DNA of 64,000 nucleotides from Alphaproteobacteria bacterium (GTDB taxonomy: Bacteria; Pseudomonadota; Alphaproteobacteria; Micropepsales; Micropepsaceae). This document shows positions 27,760 to 35,929 of the stretch, in pieces. The stretch covers positions 1 through 64,000 of the forward strand of contig CANJLC010000010.1 in NCBI GenBank assembly GCA_947475445.1. Reading direction: 5' to 3'. The notes under the pieces were generated by a model, which saw only the letters and a program-made list of their open reading frames with translations, made no database searches and was not told the DNA's origin. How positions within the stretch are numbered: the stretch's first letter is position 1; each line of letters starts with the position of its first letter. A program made the position numbers and the translations under genes.

Positions 27760-28538
27760 ACAACGTCACGGTCATAGACACAAAGCGGGGCCTGTCCCCG
27801 CGCGCCTTCGACAAGGCGGGGAGCGGCGCATCCGATCCGATTATCAAGGCGCGCCTGGCGTCCCTGCAGGACAAGGCCGGCAGCCGAGATGCCCATGGCA
27901 TTCTGGAATTGGCGCTGAAGGAAGAATTCCCCGGCAAGACGGCGCTGGTGTCGTCCTTTGGCGCAGAGTCCGCAGTGCTGCTGCACCTGGTGGCGCAGAT
28001 CGATCCGAACACGCCCATCCTGTTCCTCAACACCGGCAAGCTGTTCGGCGAGACTCTGCGCTATCGCGACCGCCTGCAGGATGTCCTGGGCCTGGGCGAT
28101 GTGCGCAGCCTGGCGCCCACGCGCGAAGCGCGCGACACGCTGGATCCGGAAGGCGCGCTGTGGTCGCGCGATACCGATGCCTGCTGCAATTTCCGCAAGG
28201 TGATCCCGCTGGCCCATGCGCTGGCGCCGTTCGAGGCCCAGATCACGGGCCGCAAGCGCTTCCAGACGCGCGAGCGCTCGAACATGCTGCCGGTGGAATA
28301 TTTCGACGGCCGCTTCCGTTTCAATCCGCTGTGGCAATGGAGCCATGCCGAGCTGGAAGCCTATAGCGAGACGCACGGCCTGCCGCATCACCCTCTGGTG
28401 GATGACGGCTATCCCTCGATCGGCTGCATGCCCTGCACCCGCAGGGTCCAGGCGGGCGAGGATTACCGCGCCGGCCGCTGGGCGGGCACGGATAAGGACG
28501 AGTGCGGCATCCACCTCACCGATGGCGGCGGCATTTAG
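27756..28538 (+). CDS. cysH: Adenylyl-sulfate / phosphoadenylyl-sulfate reductase
   Basis: CysH reduces activated sulfate to sulfite. The 260-residue protein starts with GTG and has the nucleotide-binding VSSFGAESAVLLHLV, a CC pair in DACCNFRKVIPL and CxxC in GCMPCTRRV, plus the C-terminal catalytic Cys in KDECGIH. The four extra cysteines form a 4Fe-4S cluster in APS-type enzymes, so adenylyl-sulfate is the likely substrate. It is coupled to the siroheme gene, which would supply cofactor for sulfite reductase; cysI itself is not in the window. Confidence 0.94.
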   Translation: MNNVTVIDTKRGLSPRAFDKAGSGASDPIIKARLASLQDKAGSRDAHGILELALKEEFPGKTALVSSFGAESAVLLHLVAQIDPNTPILFLNTGKLFGETLRYRDRLQDVLGLGDVRSLAPTREARDTLDPEGALWSRDTDACCNFRKVIPLAHALAPFEAQITGRKRFQTRERSNMLPVEYFDGRFRFNPLWQWSHAELEAYSETHGLPHHPLVDDGYPSIGCMPCTRRVQAGEDYRAGRWAGTDKDECGIHLTDGGGI

Positions 28539-28610
28539 GGCTTTTTGAGCGCTTGTCTTAACCGGGCAGGGTTGCTAAACCCCCGATCCTACCAGCTTTT
28601 TCATGACTGT

Positions 28611-28694
28611 GCGGTCGTGGCGGAACGGTAGACGCACTACCTTGAGGTGGTAGCGGGGCAACCCGTGGAAGTTCGAGTCTTCTCGACCGCACCA
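28611..28694 (+). tRNA. tRNA-Leu (anticodon GAG)
   Basis: The acceptor stem pairs GCGGTCG with CGACCGC, the anticodon stem is ACTAC/GTGGT around CTTGAGG (GAG at 28644-28646), the T loop is GTTCGAGTC, and the long variable arm expected of class II leucine tRNA is present. CCA is encoded (28692-28694). A plausible promoter (TTGTCT, 17 bases, TAAACC) lies at 28553-28581. It reads CUC/CUU codons. Confidence 0.95.
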
Positions 28695-28763
28695 TTACCC
28701 GGATCAGGCCGTAGCGTCAGCGAAGGGCCCCGGGTAATCCCGCCGAGCCTGCAGGCGAGGCGG
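28694..28763. repeat. Two tandem hairpins downstream of tRNA-Leu
   Basis: The first has perfect 9-bp arms ATTACCCGG / CCGGGTAAT (28694-28702, 28730-28738) with an inner GGCC/GGCC stem. The second is the symmetrical element CCGCC-GA-GCCT-GC-AGGC-GA-GGCGG (28740-28763). AGCGTCAGC occurs inside the first loop and again at about 28778. No T-run follows. The remaining bases to 28822 hold nothing else I can name. Confidence 0.55.
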
Positions 28764-28822
28764 TAGCCCCCGATATGAGCGTCAGCCTAGCGCGCCGCGC
28801 GGCAGGCGAAGACACCAACCTG

Positions 28823-28966
28823 CTAGTATTTCACCCGCATCGGCTTGGAGACGCCCTTGTCCGCGCGCTTGAAGGCGGCCTGTTGCGCCTTGTTGGCGAC
28901 GAACTGGGGATGGGCGGGTTTTTTCGGCTTGGGAGTCGCGGGCGGCCTGGGCGGTGTTTTGGTCAT
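28823..28966 (-). CDS. Hypothetical 47-residue basic, proline-rich protein
   Basis: The frame begins MTKTPPRPPATPKPKKP and ends VSKPMRVKY. It is Pro/Lys-rich at the N-terminus with a short helical, basic second half (FVANKAQQAAFKRADKG). A stop codon stands four codons upstream, so the ATG (or a TTG two codons before it) is the real limit. Codon use matches neighbours, and the opposite-strand frames look like shadows. I do not recognise a family. It lies 38 bases after the end of the BLUF gene on the same strand and could be co-transcribed with it. No cysteine or membrane segment is present. Confidence 0.45.
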   Translation of the reverse strand: MTKTPPRPPATPKPKKPAHPQFVANKAQQAAFKRADKGVSKPMRVKY

Positions 28967-29004
28967 GACCAAGCTCTACACCATCGAAGGCGTTGGCGAT
29001 ACCG

Positions 29005-29460
29005 CTAGCGCGCGACCCGGAACAGGGCCTCGTCATTCGTCTGCACCCGGTAGAACGTCTCCAGCATGATCATCACCACCTTGCCGGCGGTGGGGGAGAG
29101 GCGGCCCGAAATGGCTTCGCTGGTGACGCCGAACATGCCGGCGGTTTCCGGCTCCGTGCCGTCCAGATGCTCAAAGCCCATGCTCCAGTCGTAAAAGGCG
29201 CGGGGCGCTTCGCGGTCCAGCAGCACGTGCGTATTCCAGTGGCGCTTGTCGGCGCAGATGCGGGCATAGATGTCGCGCACGGCGCGTTCTTCGCCTTCCA
29301 GAACCTGCAGGAAGCCGCCGTCGATATGCAGCAGCAACCCGGTGATCCCCAGCGCTTCATTGTTGCGCCGGGATGTCATCAGGATGGTATTGAGCTCGCC
29401 AAAGGCGATATCGCGTGCCGTATTGCTGACATAGAGAAGCTGGCGCAATTTCGTCCCCAT
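29005..29460 (-). CDS. BLUF-domain blue-light receptor
   Basis: BLUF domains bind FAD and sense blue light. The 151-residue protein begins with RQLLYVSNTARDI and contains RNNEALGITGLLLHIDGGFL and QVLEGEERAVRDIYARI. The key residues are all present at AppA-like spacing: Tyr10, Asn34 and Gln52, with Trp92 and Met94 near the end of the domain. About 50 residues follow the BLUF core, probably a two-helix cap; no output domain is attached, so signalling would go through a partner protein. The start was placed at the ATG just before the domain. It is divergent from the DUF1489 gene. Confidence 0.9.
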   Translation of the reverse strand: MGTKLRQLLYVSNTARDIAFGELNTILMTSRRNNEALGITGLLLHIDGGFLQVLEGEERAVRDIYARICADKRHWNTHVLLDREAPRAFYDWSMGFEHLDGTEPETAGMFGVTSEAISGRLSPTAGKVVMIMLETFYRVQTNDEALFRVAR

Positions 29461-29545
29461 CTTTCGGCGCACTCTGCCCCGGCCATCCTTGACGGACGGT
29501 GAAGGAATTTTATCTAACGGGGGCGGAGGCACCCCCGAAAGTTCC

Positions 29546-29974
29546 ATGCTGCACCTGATCAAGCTTTGCGTCGGCGTTGACAGCCTGGAGGAGCTTGCGG
29601 CCCACCAGAAAAAGCGCCTGGCCGACAAAAAGAAGAAGGGCCAGAAGCCGGAGCTTGTCCATCTTACCCGCATGACGCCCAAGCGGGCGGAGGAATTGCT
29701 GGATGGCGGATCGCTTTATTGGGTCATCAAGGGACAGATTGCCGCCCGCCAGAAGCTGGTGGAACTGCGCGCCACAAAGCATGACGGCGTGCCGCATTGC
29801 GGCCTGGTCATCGACAAGAAACTCGTCCCGGTGATGCGCCGCGCCCGTGCCGCCTTCCAGGGCTGGCGCTACCTGGACGCCAGCGATGCACCCGCGGATG
29901 TGGGCACACTCAAGGGCGCGAAGGGCCTGCCGGAAAAGCTGCAGCAGGAACTGGCGGAGCTGGGACTTCTCTAA
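29546..29974 (+). CDS. DUF1489 family protein
   Basis: The 142-residue protein opens MLHLIKLCVGVDSLEELAAH and contains HLTRMTPKRAEELLDGGSLY and WVIKGQIAARQKLVELR, the diagnostic parts of DUF1489, a family found mainly in alphaproteobacteria. Its function is unknown. The C-terminal part (RAAFQGWRYLDASDAPADV) suggests a soluble cytoplasmic protein; there is no signal peptide. The start was chosen at the family's usual MLHLIKL. The stop overlaps convergent panC in CTAA. Confidence 0.88.
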   Translation: MLHLIKLCVGVDSLEELAAHQKKRLADKKKKGQKPELVHLTRMTPKRAEELLDGGSLYWVIKGQIAARQKLVELRATKHDGVPHCGLVIDKKLVPVMRRARAAFQGWRYLDASDAPADVGTLKGAKGLPEKLQQELAELGLL

Positions 29975-30810
29975 ACCGCCATATTATCGATAAGGCGCGT
30001 CTTGCAGATGCGCGCTGCCACCAGCAGGCGCGCCGGTTTGCCCATGGCGGTGATCGGATCCAGCGTTTGCGCATCGCGCAGGGCGACATAGTCCACGGTG
30101 TCGAAACCTGTGTCCTTGATGGCGGCGGCGCCGAAGGCCTCGGCTTCCACAATGCCGGTGCCGCGCTGCAGGCGGGCGATGACTTCGCGCATGACGGCGT
30201 TCAGCTGTCCGGCGATCTTGCGTTCGCTGGGCGACAGGTATGCGTTGCGCGACGACATGGCCAGGCCGTCTTCCTCGCGCGCAATCGGCACAGCCACGAT
30301 TTCCACGCCCAGGTCGAGGTCGCGCGCCAGCCGCCTGATCACCAGCAATTGCTGATAGTCTTTTTCGCCGAACATCGCCCAGTCAGGCTTTGCGGCAATA
30401 AGCAGCTTGGCGACGATGGTGGCGACGCCATCGAAGAAATGCGGGCGGAAGTCTGTTTCCAGCCCGTTGGCCGGCCCCTTGACGCAAACCGTTGTGGCAA
30501 AGCCGTCGGGATACATTTCGCGCGCGGCGGGGGCGAAGATCAATGTCGTGTTGGCACCAGCCAGTTTTTCCCGGTCGGACTCCAGGGTGCGGGGATAGGA
30601 ATAGAAATCCTCATGCGGCGCGAACTGGGTGGGATTGACGAAAATGCTGACCGCGACATTGGGGGTTCGCTGTTTCGCGGCCGCCACCAGCGACAAATGC
30701 CCGTCATGCAGCGCCCCCATGGTCGGCACCAGCGCCACGCCATCCTTGCGAAGCGGCTCAAGCGCGCGGCGCAAATCCGTGACTGTCGTGACAATGGGAG
30801 GTGAGGACAT
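29971..30810 (-). CDS. panC: Pantothenate synthetase (pantoate-beta-alanine ligase)
   Basis: PanC joins pantoate and beta-alanine with ATP to give pantothenate, the precursor of CoA. The 279-residue protein has the HIGH-type motif PTMGALHDGHLSLV, then FVNPTQFAPHEDFYSYPRTL, and the conserved VAKLLIAAKPDWAMFGEKDYQQL and AMSSRNAYLSPSER (KMSK equivalent). panB and panD are not nearby. It starts right after the stop of dacA on the same strand, so the two may be co-transcribed. Confidence 0.97.
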   Translation of the reverse strand: MSSPPIVTTVTDLRRALEPLRKDGVALVPTMGALHDGHLSLVAAAKQRTPNVAVSIFVNPTQFAPHEDFYSYPRTLESDREKLAGANTTLIFAPAAREMYPDGFATTVCVKGPANGLETDFRPHFFDGVATIVAKLLIAAKPDWAMFGEKDYQQLLVIRRLARDLDLGVEIVAVPIAREEDGLAMSSRNAYLSPSERKIAGQLNAVMREVIARLQRGTGIVEAEAFGAAAIKDTGFDTVDYVALRDAQTLDPITAMGKPARLLVAARICKTRLIDNMAV

Positions 30811-32382
30811 TTAGCGCGTGACTACGGCAAAGCAGGTTTGGCCGCGCTGGGTCAGCTGGCCGCAAACATCGCGCGCTTCGCGTTCGGCATAGGGGCCAAA
30901 GCGGGCACGATAGAGGGTGCGCCCGCCGGAATTCTGGATCGGCGCCACGATATGCGCCGCCTGGCCGATAATGTCCTTCGCCTTGGCGGCATAGGTCTGC
31001 AGCGAGGCCTTTGCCAGCGACTGGTTGGCATAGGCGCCGATCTGGACGGTCCAGTTGCGCCCGGGAATGCCCGGCTCATCCTGGTCGCCTTCGCCGATCT
31101 CAGGGCGCAAGGCCGGGCTGGGCACGGCCGCCGCCAGTTGCGACTTGCCGGCGACCTTGGGTGTGGCGACGGCAATGTCTGGCCGCGCGGTCGGGCGGAT
31201 GGCGGGAATGGCTGCCACGGGAACGGCGGGCAGGGCTGGCGCCGGCTGGAACAGGCGCGGCGCCGGTGCGGCAGGCGGGGCGATTTTTTCGTCCGGGGCG
31301 CGCAGCGCTTCGGCGGTATCTTCGTCGGCATCGGCGGGCGGCGCCACGGGCACGGCGGAGAGCGACGAGAAGCGAGTGGCACCGCCATTGGCGGGCGCCA
31401 GCGTGAAGCCGGCAAGCGCGGGCGGCGGCGATGCCGCGGCAAGCACCTGCCAGGGAACGGTGCCGCGCGCCACCAGGGTGGGATTGCCTTCGATGGCGGA
31501 GAATTGCGTGTCCATCAAATGCATCATTTCCTGATCGCGCCGCACGGCGGTCCGTCCGCCCAGCACGATGCCGATCAGGTGCACGCCATTGCGCACCACG
31601 GAAGAGGCGAGATTGAATCCGCTGGCGCCGACATAGCCGGTCTTGATGCCGTCGGCGCCCTGGTAGCGCCCGATCAGATTGTCATGCGTGGCGTAATAGA
31701 CGCCCTTGTAGGTGAATCCCGCCGTGCCGAAATACGGGAAATATTGCGGGAAATCGTAAGCCAGGTGGCGGGCCAGCACCGACAGGTCCGCGGCGGTTGT
31801 GATCTGCAGCGGATCGGGAAGGCCGGAGGCATTGTGATAATAGGTTTCGCGCATGCCAAGCGCGCGCGCCTTGGCGTTCATCATTTCGGCGAAATGACCC
31901 TCGGTTCCGCCCAGCGCTTCGGCGATCACCACCGCCACGTCGTTGGCGGAGCGGATCACGATGGCGCGGATCGCGGTATCGACATTGATGGTCTGGCCGC
32001 GGCGCAGCGACAGCTTTGTCGGCAATTGTCTCTGGGCATGGGACGAGACCGGCATCTGGGTCTGCATCGTCATCTTGCCGTTCTTCAGCGCTTCAAACAG
32101 CAGATAGAGAGTCATCATCTTGGTCAGCGACGCGGGGTGTCGCTCGGCGGTCTCATTGCGGGCGTAAAGGACTTTGCCGGTGGCGCCGTCAATGATGAGG
32201 GCGGCGTCCTTGAGCGGATCGGTGGCGCTGGCCGGCATGGGGGTGATGCGGTGGCGGGCAGGGGCGCGTTTGCGCACTGCTGACTGGGCCGGGTCCGCCA
32301 TGACGGAGAGGGTCAGGCCAGCCGTCAGCACCGCCAGGAACAAGGCGGCTAGGCGGCGTCTGGGTCGATATGCCTGTTCCAA
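30811..32382 (-). CDS. D-alanyl-D-alanine carboxypeptidase (S11) fused to a SPOR domain
   Basis: This DacA/PBP5-like enzyme trims the terminal D-Ala from peptidoglycan stem peptides. The 523-residue protein has an N-terminal signal segment (LAALFLAVLTAGLTLSV), the active-site SLTK at residues 85-88, SAN in VIRSANDVAVVIAE and KTG in GIKTGYVGASG. A Pro/Ala-rich linker follows from about residue 340, and the last 80 residues form a SPOR domain (WTVQIGAYANQSLAKASLQ), which binds denuded septal glycan. The fusion would place the carboxypeptidase at the division site. Confidence 0.93.
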   Translation of the reverse strand: MEQAYRPRRRLAALFLAVLTAGLTLSVMADPAQSAVRKRAPARHRITPMPASATDPLKDAALIIDGATGKVLYARNETAERHPASLTKMMTLYLLFEALKNGKMTMQTQMPVSSHAQRQLPTKLSLRRGQTINVDTAIRAIVIRSANDVAVVIAEALGGTEGHFAEMMNAKARALGMRETYYHNASGLPDPLQITTAADLSVLARHLAYDFPQYFPYFGTAGFTYKGVYYATHDNLIGRYQGADGIKTGYVGASGFNLASSVVRNGVHLIGIVLGGRTAVRRDQEMMHLMDTQFSAIEGNPTLVARGTVPWQVLAAASPPPALAGFTLAPANGGATRFSSLSAVPVAPPADADEDTAEALRAPDEKIAPPAAPAPRLFQPAPALPAVPVAAIPAIRPTARPDIAVATPKVAGKSQLAAAVPSPALRPEIGEGDQDEPGIPGRNWTVQIGAYANQSLAKASLQTYAAKAKDIIGQAAHIVAPIQNSGGRTLYRARFGPYAEREARDVCGQLTQRGQTCFAVVTR

Positions 32383-32508
32383 GCCTCAAACCTCGGTGAG
32401 TCGAACCGTCCCCGAAGGGCCCAAAAAACCAAATTGCGGCCCGCCGTGCAAGAAAGAACGCGAATCCCCATTAATTTACGGAGGGTTAGGTGCATATGCG
32501 AGAACCAA

Positions 32509-32526
32509 ATTTTGCGGCCGCAAAAT
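32509..32526. promoter_or_regulatory. 18-bp palindrome upstream of the phasin promoter
   Basis: ATTTTGCGG / CCGCAAAAT is a perfect inverted repeat containing TTGC-N4-GCAA. It lies 26 bases upstream of the -35 box. The TGC/GCA half-sites with four-base spacing match the general form of PhaR sites known from phasin promoters of Rhodobacter and Paracoccus; assignment to PhaR is inference. Confidence 0.6.
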
Positions 32527-32552
32527 AATTTGCTGCGCCGCACCAAATCCTC

Positions 32553-32581
32553 TTGACGAGGCCGGTAACCATTGGCATATA
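32553..32581 (+). promoter_or_regulatory. Candidate sigma-70 promoter of the phasin gene
   Basis: TTGACG and CATATA are 17 bases apart. Initiation would fall near 32588, inside the downstream palindrome, leaving a leader of about 70 bases before the ATG. The 276-base gap between dacA and the phasin gene otherwise holds the dacA promoter region and two palindromes. Confidence 0.65.
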
Positions 32582-32584
32582 GGT

Positions 32585-32603
32585 CATGTTGCAGTGCAAC
32601 ATG
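32585..32603. promoter_or_regulatory. 19-bp palindromic operator at the phasin transcription start
   Basis: CATGTTGCA-G-TGCAACATG is a perfect inverted repeat with 9-bp arms, containing TTGC-N3-GCAA. It covers the predicted transcription start, the classic place for a repressor. Together with the N4 palindrome upstream it forms a pair, as described for PhaR at phaP. The regulator gene is not in this window. Confidence 0.7.
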
Positions 32604-32657
32604 CCGGCGAAGAGCACCGCCCAGCCGTCAACGGATTGATCAGGGAAAGATAACCAC

Positions 32658-33110
32658 ATGAGCAAGGCAAAGACGGCCGCGGAAAAGACCAGCGCAGCTG
32701 CCGAAACCACGTTTTTGAATGGCGCCGAGGCCCTCAAGGCCGGCTTTGAAAAGGCTGCCAAGAGCTATGACACCGTCCTGACCTATGGCAAGGACACCGC
32801 CGAAGCCTGCATGAAGTCCGCCACTGTCGCGGGCAAGGGCATCGAGAGCATCAACAGCGAACTCTATTCCTATTCCAAGGACGCGATCGAAGAATCCATC
32901 GCCGCCGGCAAGGCGATCATGGGTTCCAAGTCCATCCAGGAAGCCTTCGAGCTGCAGACCGATTACGCCAAGTCGGCGTTTGAAGCCTATGTCGGCGAAC
33001 TGACCAAGGTTTCCGAACTCTTCACCGCCACCACCAAGAGCACCTTTGCGCCGCTTCAGTGCCGCGTCCAGGCCTGGGTGGAAGTTGTCCAGTCGGCTCG
33101 CGCCGCCTAA
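32658..33110 (+). CDS. Phasin family protein
   Basis: Phasins coat polyhydroxyalkanoate granules. The 150-residue protein has no signal peptide and is predicted mostly helical and amphipathic, with LNGAEALKAGFEKAAKSYDT, IESINSELYSYSKDAIEES and QTDYAKSAFEAYVGELTKVS, as in alphaproteobacterial phasin_2 proteins. A Lys/Ala-rich N-terminus precedes the helices. It is a single-gene unit with its own promoter and terminator. PHA synthase genes are not in the window, so granule association is inferred from family membership. Confidence 0.9.
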   Translation: MSKAKTAAEKTSAAAETTFLNGAEALKAGFEKAAKSYDTVLTYGKDTAEACMKSATVAGKGIESINSELYSYSKDAIEESIAAGKAIMGSKSIQEAFELQTDYAKSAFEAYVGELTKVSELFTATTKSTFAPLQCRVQAWVEVVQSARAA

Positions 33111-33136
33111 TTCACTCACTGTCATTTGTTACGATC

Positions 33137-33170
33137 AGGCCCGGGGCGCGCTGCTCCGGGCCTTTTCTTT
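33137..33170 (+). terminator. Rho-independent terminator after phasin
   Basis: An 8-bp stem (AGGCCCGG / CCGGGCCT) with an 11-base loop is followed by TTTTCTTTT. It lies 27 bases after the phasin stop. Confidence 0.92.
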
Positions 33171-33260
33171 TGTGTCCGGAGTAACCATCTGTCCCATTCT
33201 GCGCTTTAGCCGGGGCCGGATCATGGTTTAAGCTGGCGTGGCGAAGCAGATACAGCCGGC

Positions 33261-33599
33261 ATGAAGGACAACAACGACAACAATGACGGAAAGGGGAAGG
33301 ACGGTACCGGCACCGGTATCGTCACGAAAACACGCCCCAAGGTCAAAAAACCGTCGCTCTACAAGGTGCTGCTGCTGAACGACGACTATACACCGATGGA
33401 GTTTGTCGTTCACATCCTGGAGAAATTCTTTGCCAAGAACCGCGAGGATGCGGTTGAAGTGATGCTTCATGTCCACCGCCATGGCGTGGGCCTCTGCGGC
33501 GTCTTCACCTATGAGGTCGCCGAAACCAAAGTGGCGCAGGTCATTGAATTTGCCCGCCGGCATCAACATCCTCTACAGTGCACCATGGAGAAGGAGTAG
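33261..33599 (+). CDS. clpS: ATP-dependent Clp protease adaptor ClpS
   Basis: ClpS delivers N-degron substrates to ClpAP. The 112-residue protein has a flexible Asp/Asn/Lys-rich N-terminus and the core [20 protein letters not shown], which forms the hydrophobic N-degron pocket, followed by [20 protein letters not shown]. It stands eight bases before clpA, the conserved arrangement for a shared transcript. Confidence 0.97.
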   Translation: MKDNNDNNDGKGKDGTGTGIVTKTRPKVKKPSLYKVLLLNDDYTPMEFVVHILEKFFAKNREDAVEVMLHVHRHGVGLCGVFTYEVAETKVAQVIEFARRHQHPLQCTMEKE

Positions 33600-33607
33600 C
33601 GATTCAC

Positions 33608-35929
33608 ATGCCATCACTCTCTCGCAGTTTGGAAACGGCCCTCCACCACGCCATCAAACTCGCGAGCGACCGGCATCATGAGTACGCGACTCTTGAGCAC
33701 CTGCTCCTTGCCCTGATGGACGATGCCGACGCCGGCCAGGTGATGAAGGCCTGCAATGTCGATACCGATGCGTTGCGCCGGGCCGTCCAGAAATATGTCG
33801 ATGACGAACTGGTCACGCTGGTAATCGAGGATGGCGAGGAGGCCAAACCCACCACCGGCTTCCAGCGCGTGGTCCAGCGCGCCGTGCTGCATGTGCAGAA
33901 TTCCGGGCGCGACGAAGTGTCCGGCGCCAATGTGCTGGTGGCCCTGTTCACCGAGCGCGAAAGCCACGCCGTTTATTTCCTGCATGAGCAGAACATGAAC
34001 CGCCTGGATGCGGTCAGCTATATCAGCCACGGCATCGCCAAGCGTCCGGGCATGAGCCAGCCCAAGCCGGCGCGCGGCGCGGAAGACGAGGAAGAGGGCG
34101 AGAAGCCCAACAAGCAGGGCACCGACGCGCTGGAAGCCTATTGCGTCAACCTGAACGAGAAAGCCAAGTCGGGCCGGGTGGACCCGCTGATCGGCCGCAG
34201 CGCGGAGGTAGACCGCACCATCCAGATCCTGTGCCGCCGCCAGAAGAACAATCCCCTTTTCGTGGGCGATCCCGGCGTGGGCAAGACTGCCATCGCCGAG
34301 GGCCTGGCGCGCAAGATCATCAATAACGAAGTGCCCGAAGTCCTGCGCGGCGCCGTGATCTATTCCCTCGACATGGGCTCGCTGATCGCGGGCACGCGCT
34401 ATCGCGGTGATTTCGAGGAACGGCTGAAGACGGTTGTGAAGGAGCTGGAAGGCGTCAAGGGCGCCATCCTGTTCATTGACGAAATCCACACCGTGATCGG
34501 CGCCGGCGCCACCTCGGGCGGGGCGATGGATGCGTCCAACCTGCTCAAGCCGGCCCTGGCGGCGGGCATCCTGCGCTGCATCGGCTCGACCACCTACAAG
34601 GAATATCGCCAGTATTTCGAGAAGGACCGCGCGCTGGTGCGGCGCTTCCAGAAGATTGACGTGGCGGAGCCCACCATCGCGGATTCCATCAAGATATTGA
34701 TGGGCATCAAGTCCTATTTCGAGGATTACCACAAAGTCCGCTACACCGCCGATGCGGTGAAGGCGGCGGTGGAATTGTCGGCCAAATACATCAATGACCG
34801 CAAATTGCCCGACAAGGCGATTGACGTGATCGACGAGGTGGGCGCGGGGCAAATGCTGCTGCCGGAGAGCCGCCGCAAGAAGGTGATCGGCGTCAAGGAA
34901 GTGGAAGACATCATCGCCACAATGGCGCGCATTCCTTCCAAGTCCGTTTCCAAGAATGACACCGAAGCGCTCAAGAGCCTGGAGGGTGACCTGGCCCGCG
35001 TCGTCTATGGACAGGACAAGGCCATTGCCACCCTGGCGTCGGCGATCAAGCTGGCGCGCGCCGGGTTGCGGGCGCCGGAAAAACCCATTGGCTCCTATCT
35101 GTTCTCCGGCCCCACGGGCGTGGGCAAGACCGAAGTCGCCAAGCAGTTGGCGACGATCCTGGGCGTGGAATTCCTGCGCTTTGACATGAGCGAATACATG
35201 GAGCGTCACACCGTCAGCCGGTTGATCGGCGCGCCGCCGGGCTATGTCGGCTTCGACCAAGGCGGATTGCTGACCGACGGGGTGGACCAGCATCCCCATT
35301 GCGTGCTGTTGCTGGACGAGATCGAAAAGGCCCATGGCGACCTGTTCAACATACTTTTGCAGGTCATGGATCACGGCAAGCTGACGGATCACAACGGCAA
35401 GAAAATCGATTTCCGCAATGTCGTGCTGATCATGACCACCAATGCGGGCGCTTCGGACGCCGCCAAGGAGGCCATCGGTTTTGGCCGCGGCAAGCGCGAC
35501 GGAGAGGACGAGGAAGCCATCAAGAAGCTGTTCACGCCGGAATTCCGCAATCGCCTGGACGCCATCATTCCCTTCGCGCCGCTGAGCCGCGACACGATCA
35601 GCAAGGTGGTGGAGAAATTCGTGCTGGAGCTGGAAGCCCAGCTGGTCGACCGCGACGTCACCTTCGATTTGACGCCCGAAGCCACCCGCTGGCTGGGCGA
35701 GAAGGGTTATGACGATGCCTTTGGCGCCCGTCCGCTGGCCCGCGTGATCCAGGAGAACATCAAGAAGCCCCTGGCGGACGAGATATTGTTCGGCAAGCTG
35801 AAGGAGGGCGGCACGGTGCGCGTGCTGCTGGACCGTGAAGCCGACAAGCTGGCCTTCGAGTTCATTCCGGCCGCCGAAGCCAAGCCGCGTGCACCCAAGG
35901 GCAAAAAATCAAAAGCGGAAGGCGTCTAA
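33608..35929 (+). CDS. clpA: ATP-dependent Clp protease ATP-binding subunit ClpA
   Basis: ClpA unfolds substrates and threads them into ClpP. The 773-residue protein has the N-domain that binds ClpS (residues 1-145, [20 protein letters not shown]), a first AAA+ module with Walker [16 protein letters not shown] and Walker [15 protein letters not shown], and a second with [15 protein letters not shown] and [14 protein letters not shown] Lys/Arg-rich tail ends the protein. The start at MPSLSRSLE was chosen because it begins the N-domain. Its stop overlaps the convergent HIT gene. Confidence 0.97.
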   Translation: MPSLSRSLETALHHAIKLASDRHHEYATLEHLLLALMDDADAGQVMKACNVDTDALRRAVQKYVDDELVTLVIEDGEEAKPTTGFQRVVQRAVLHVQNSGRDEVSGANVLVALFTERESHAVYFLHEQNMNRLDAVSYISHGIAKRPGMSQPKPARGAEDEEEGEKPNKQGTDALEAYCVNLNEKAKSGRVDPLIGRSAEVDRTIQILCRRQKNNPLFVGDPGVGKTAIAEGLARKIINNEVPEVLRGAVIYSLDMGSLIAGTRYRGDFEERLKTVVKELEGVKGAILFIDEIHTVIGAGATSGGAMDASNLLKPALAAGILRCIGSTTYKEYRQYFEKDRALVRRFQKIDVAEPTIADSIKILMGIKSYFEDYHKVRYTADAVKAAVELSAKYINDRKLPDKAIDVIDEVGAGQMLLPESRRKKVIGVKEVEDIIATMARIPSKSVSKNDTEALKSLEGDLARVVYGQDKAIATLASAIKLARAGLRAPEKPIGSYLFSGPTGVGKTEVAKQLATILGVEFLRFDMSEYMERHTVSRLIGAPPGYVGFDQGGLLTDGVDQHPHCVLLLDEIEKAHGDLFNILLQVMDHGKLTDHNGKKIDFRNVVLIMTTNAGASDAAKEAIGFGRGKRDGEDEEAIKKLFTPEFRNRLDAIIPFAPLSRDTISKVVEKFVLELEAQLVDRDVTFDLTPEATRWLGEKGYDDAFGARPLARVIQENIKKPLADEILFGKLKEGGTVRVLLDREADKLAFEFIPAAEAKPRAPKGKKSKAEGV

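Noticed and set aside
28611-28694. tRNA-Leu as an integration (att) site for a genomic island
   Set aside because: No integrase, no repeat of the tRNA 3' end and no change of composition is seen in the following genes.
28775-29008. 77-codon + strand frame after tRNA-Leu
   Set aside because: It overlaps antisense to the better-supported 47-residue frame and has no plausible ribosome site; it is Gly/Arg-rich like other shadows.
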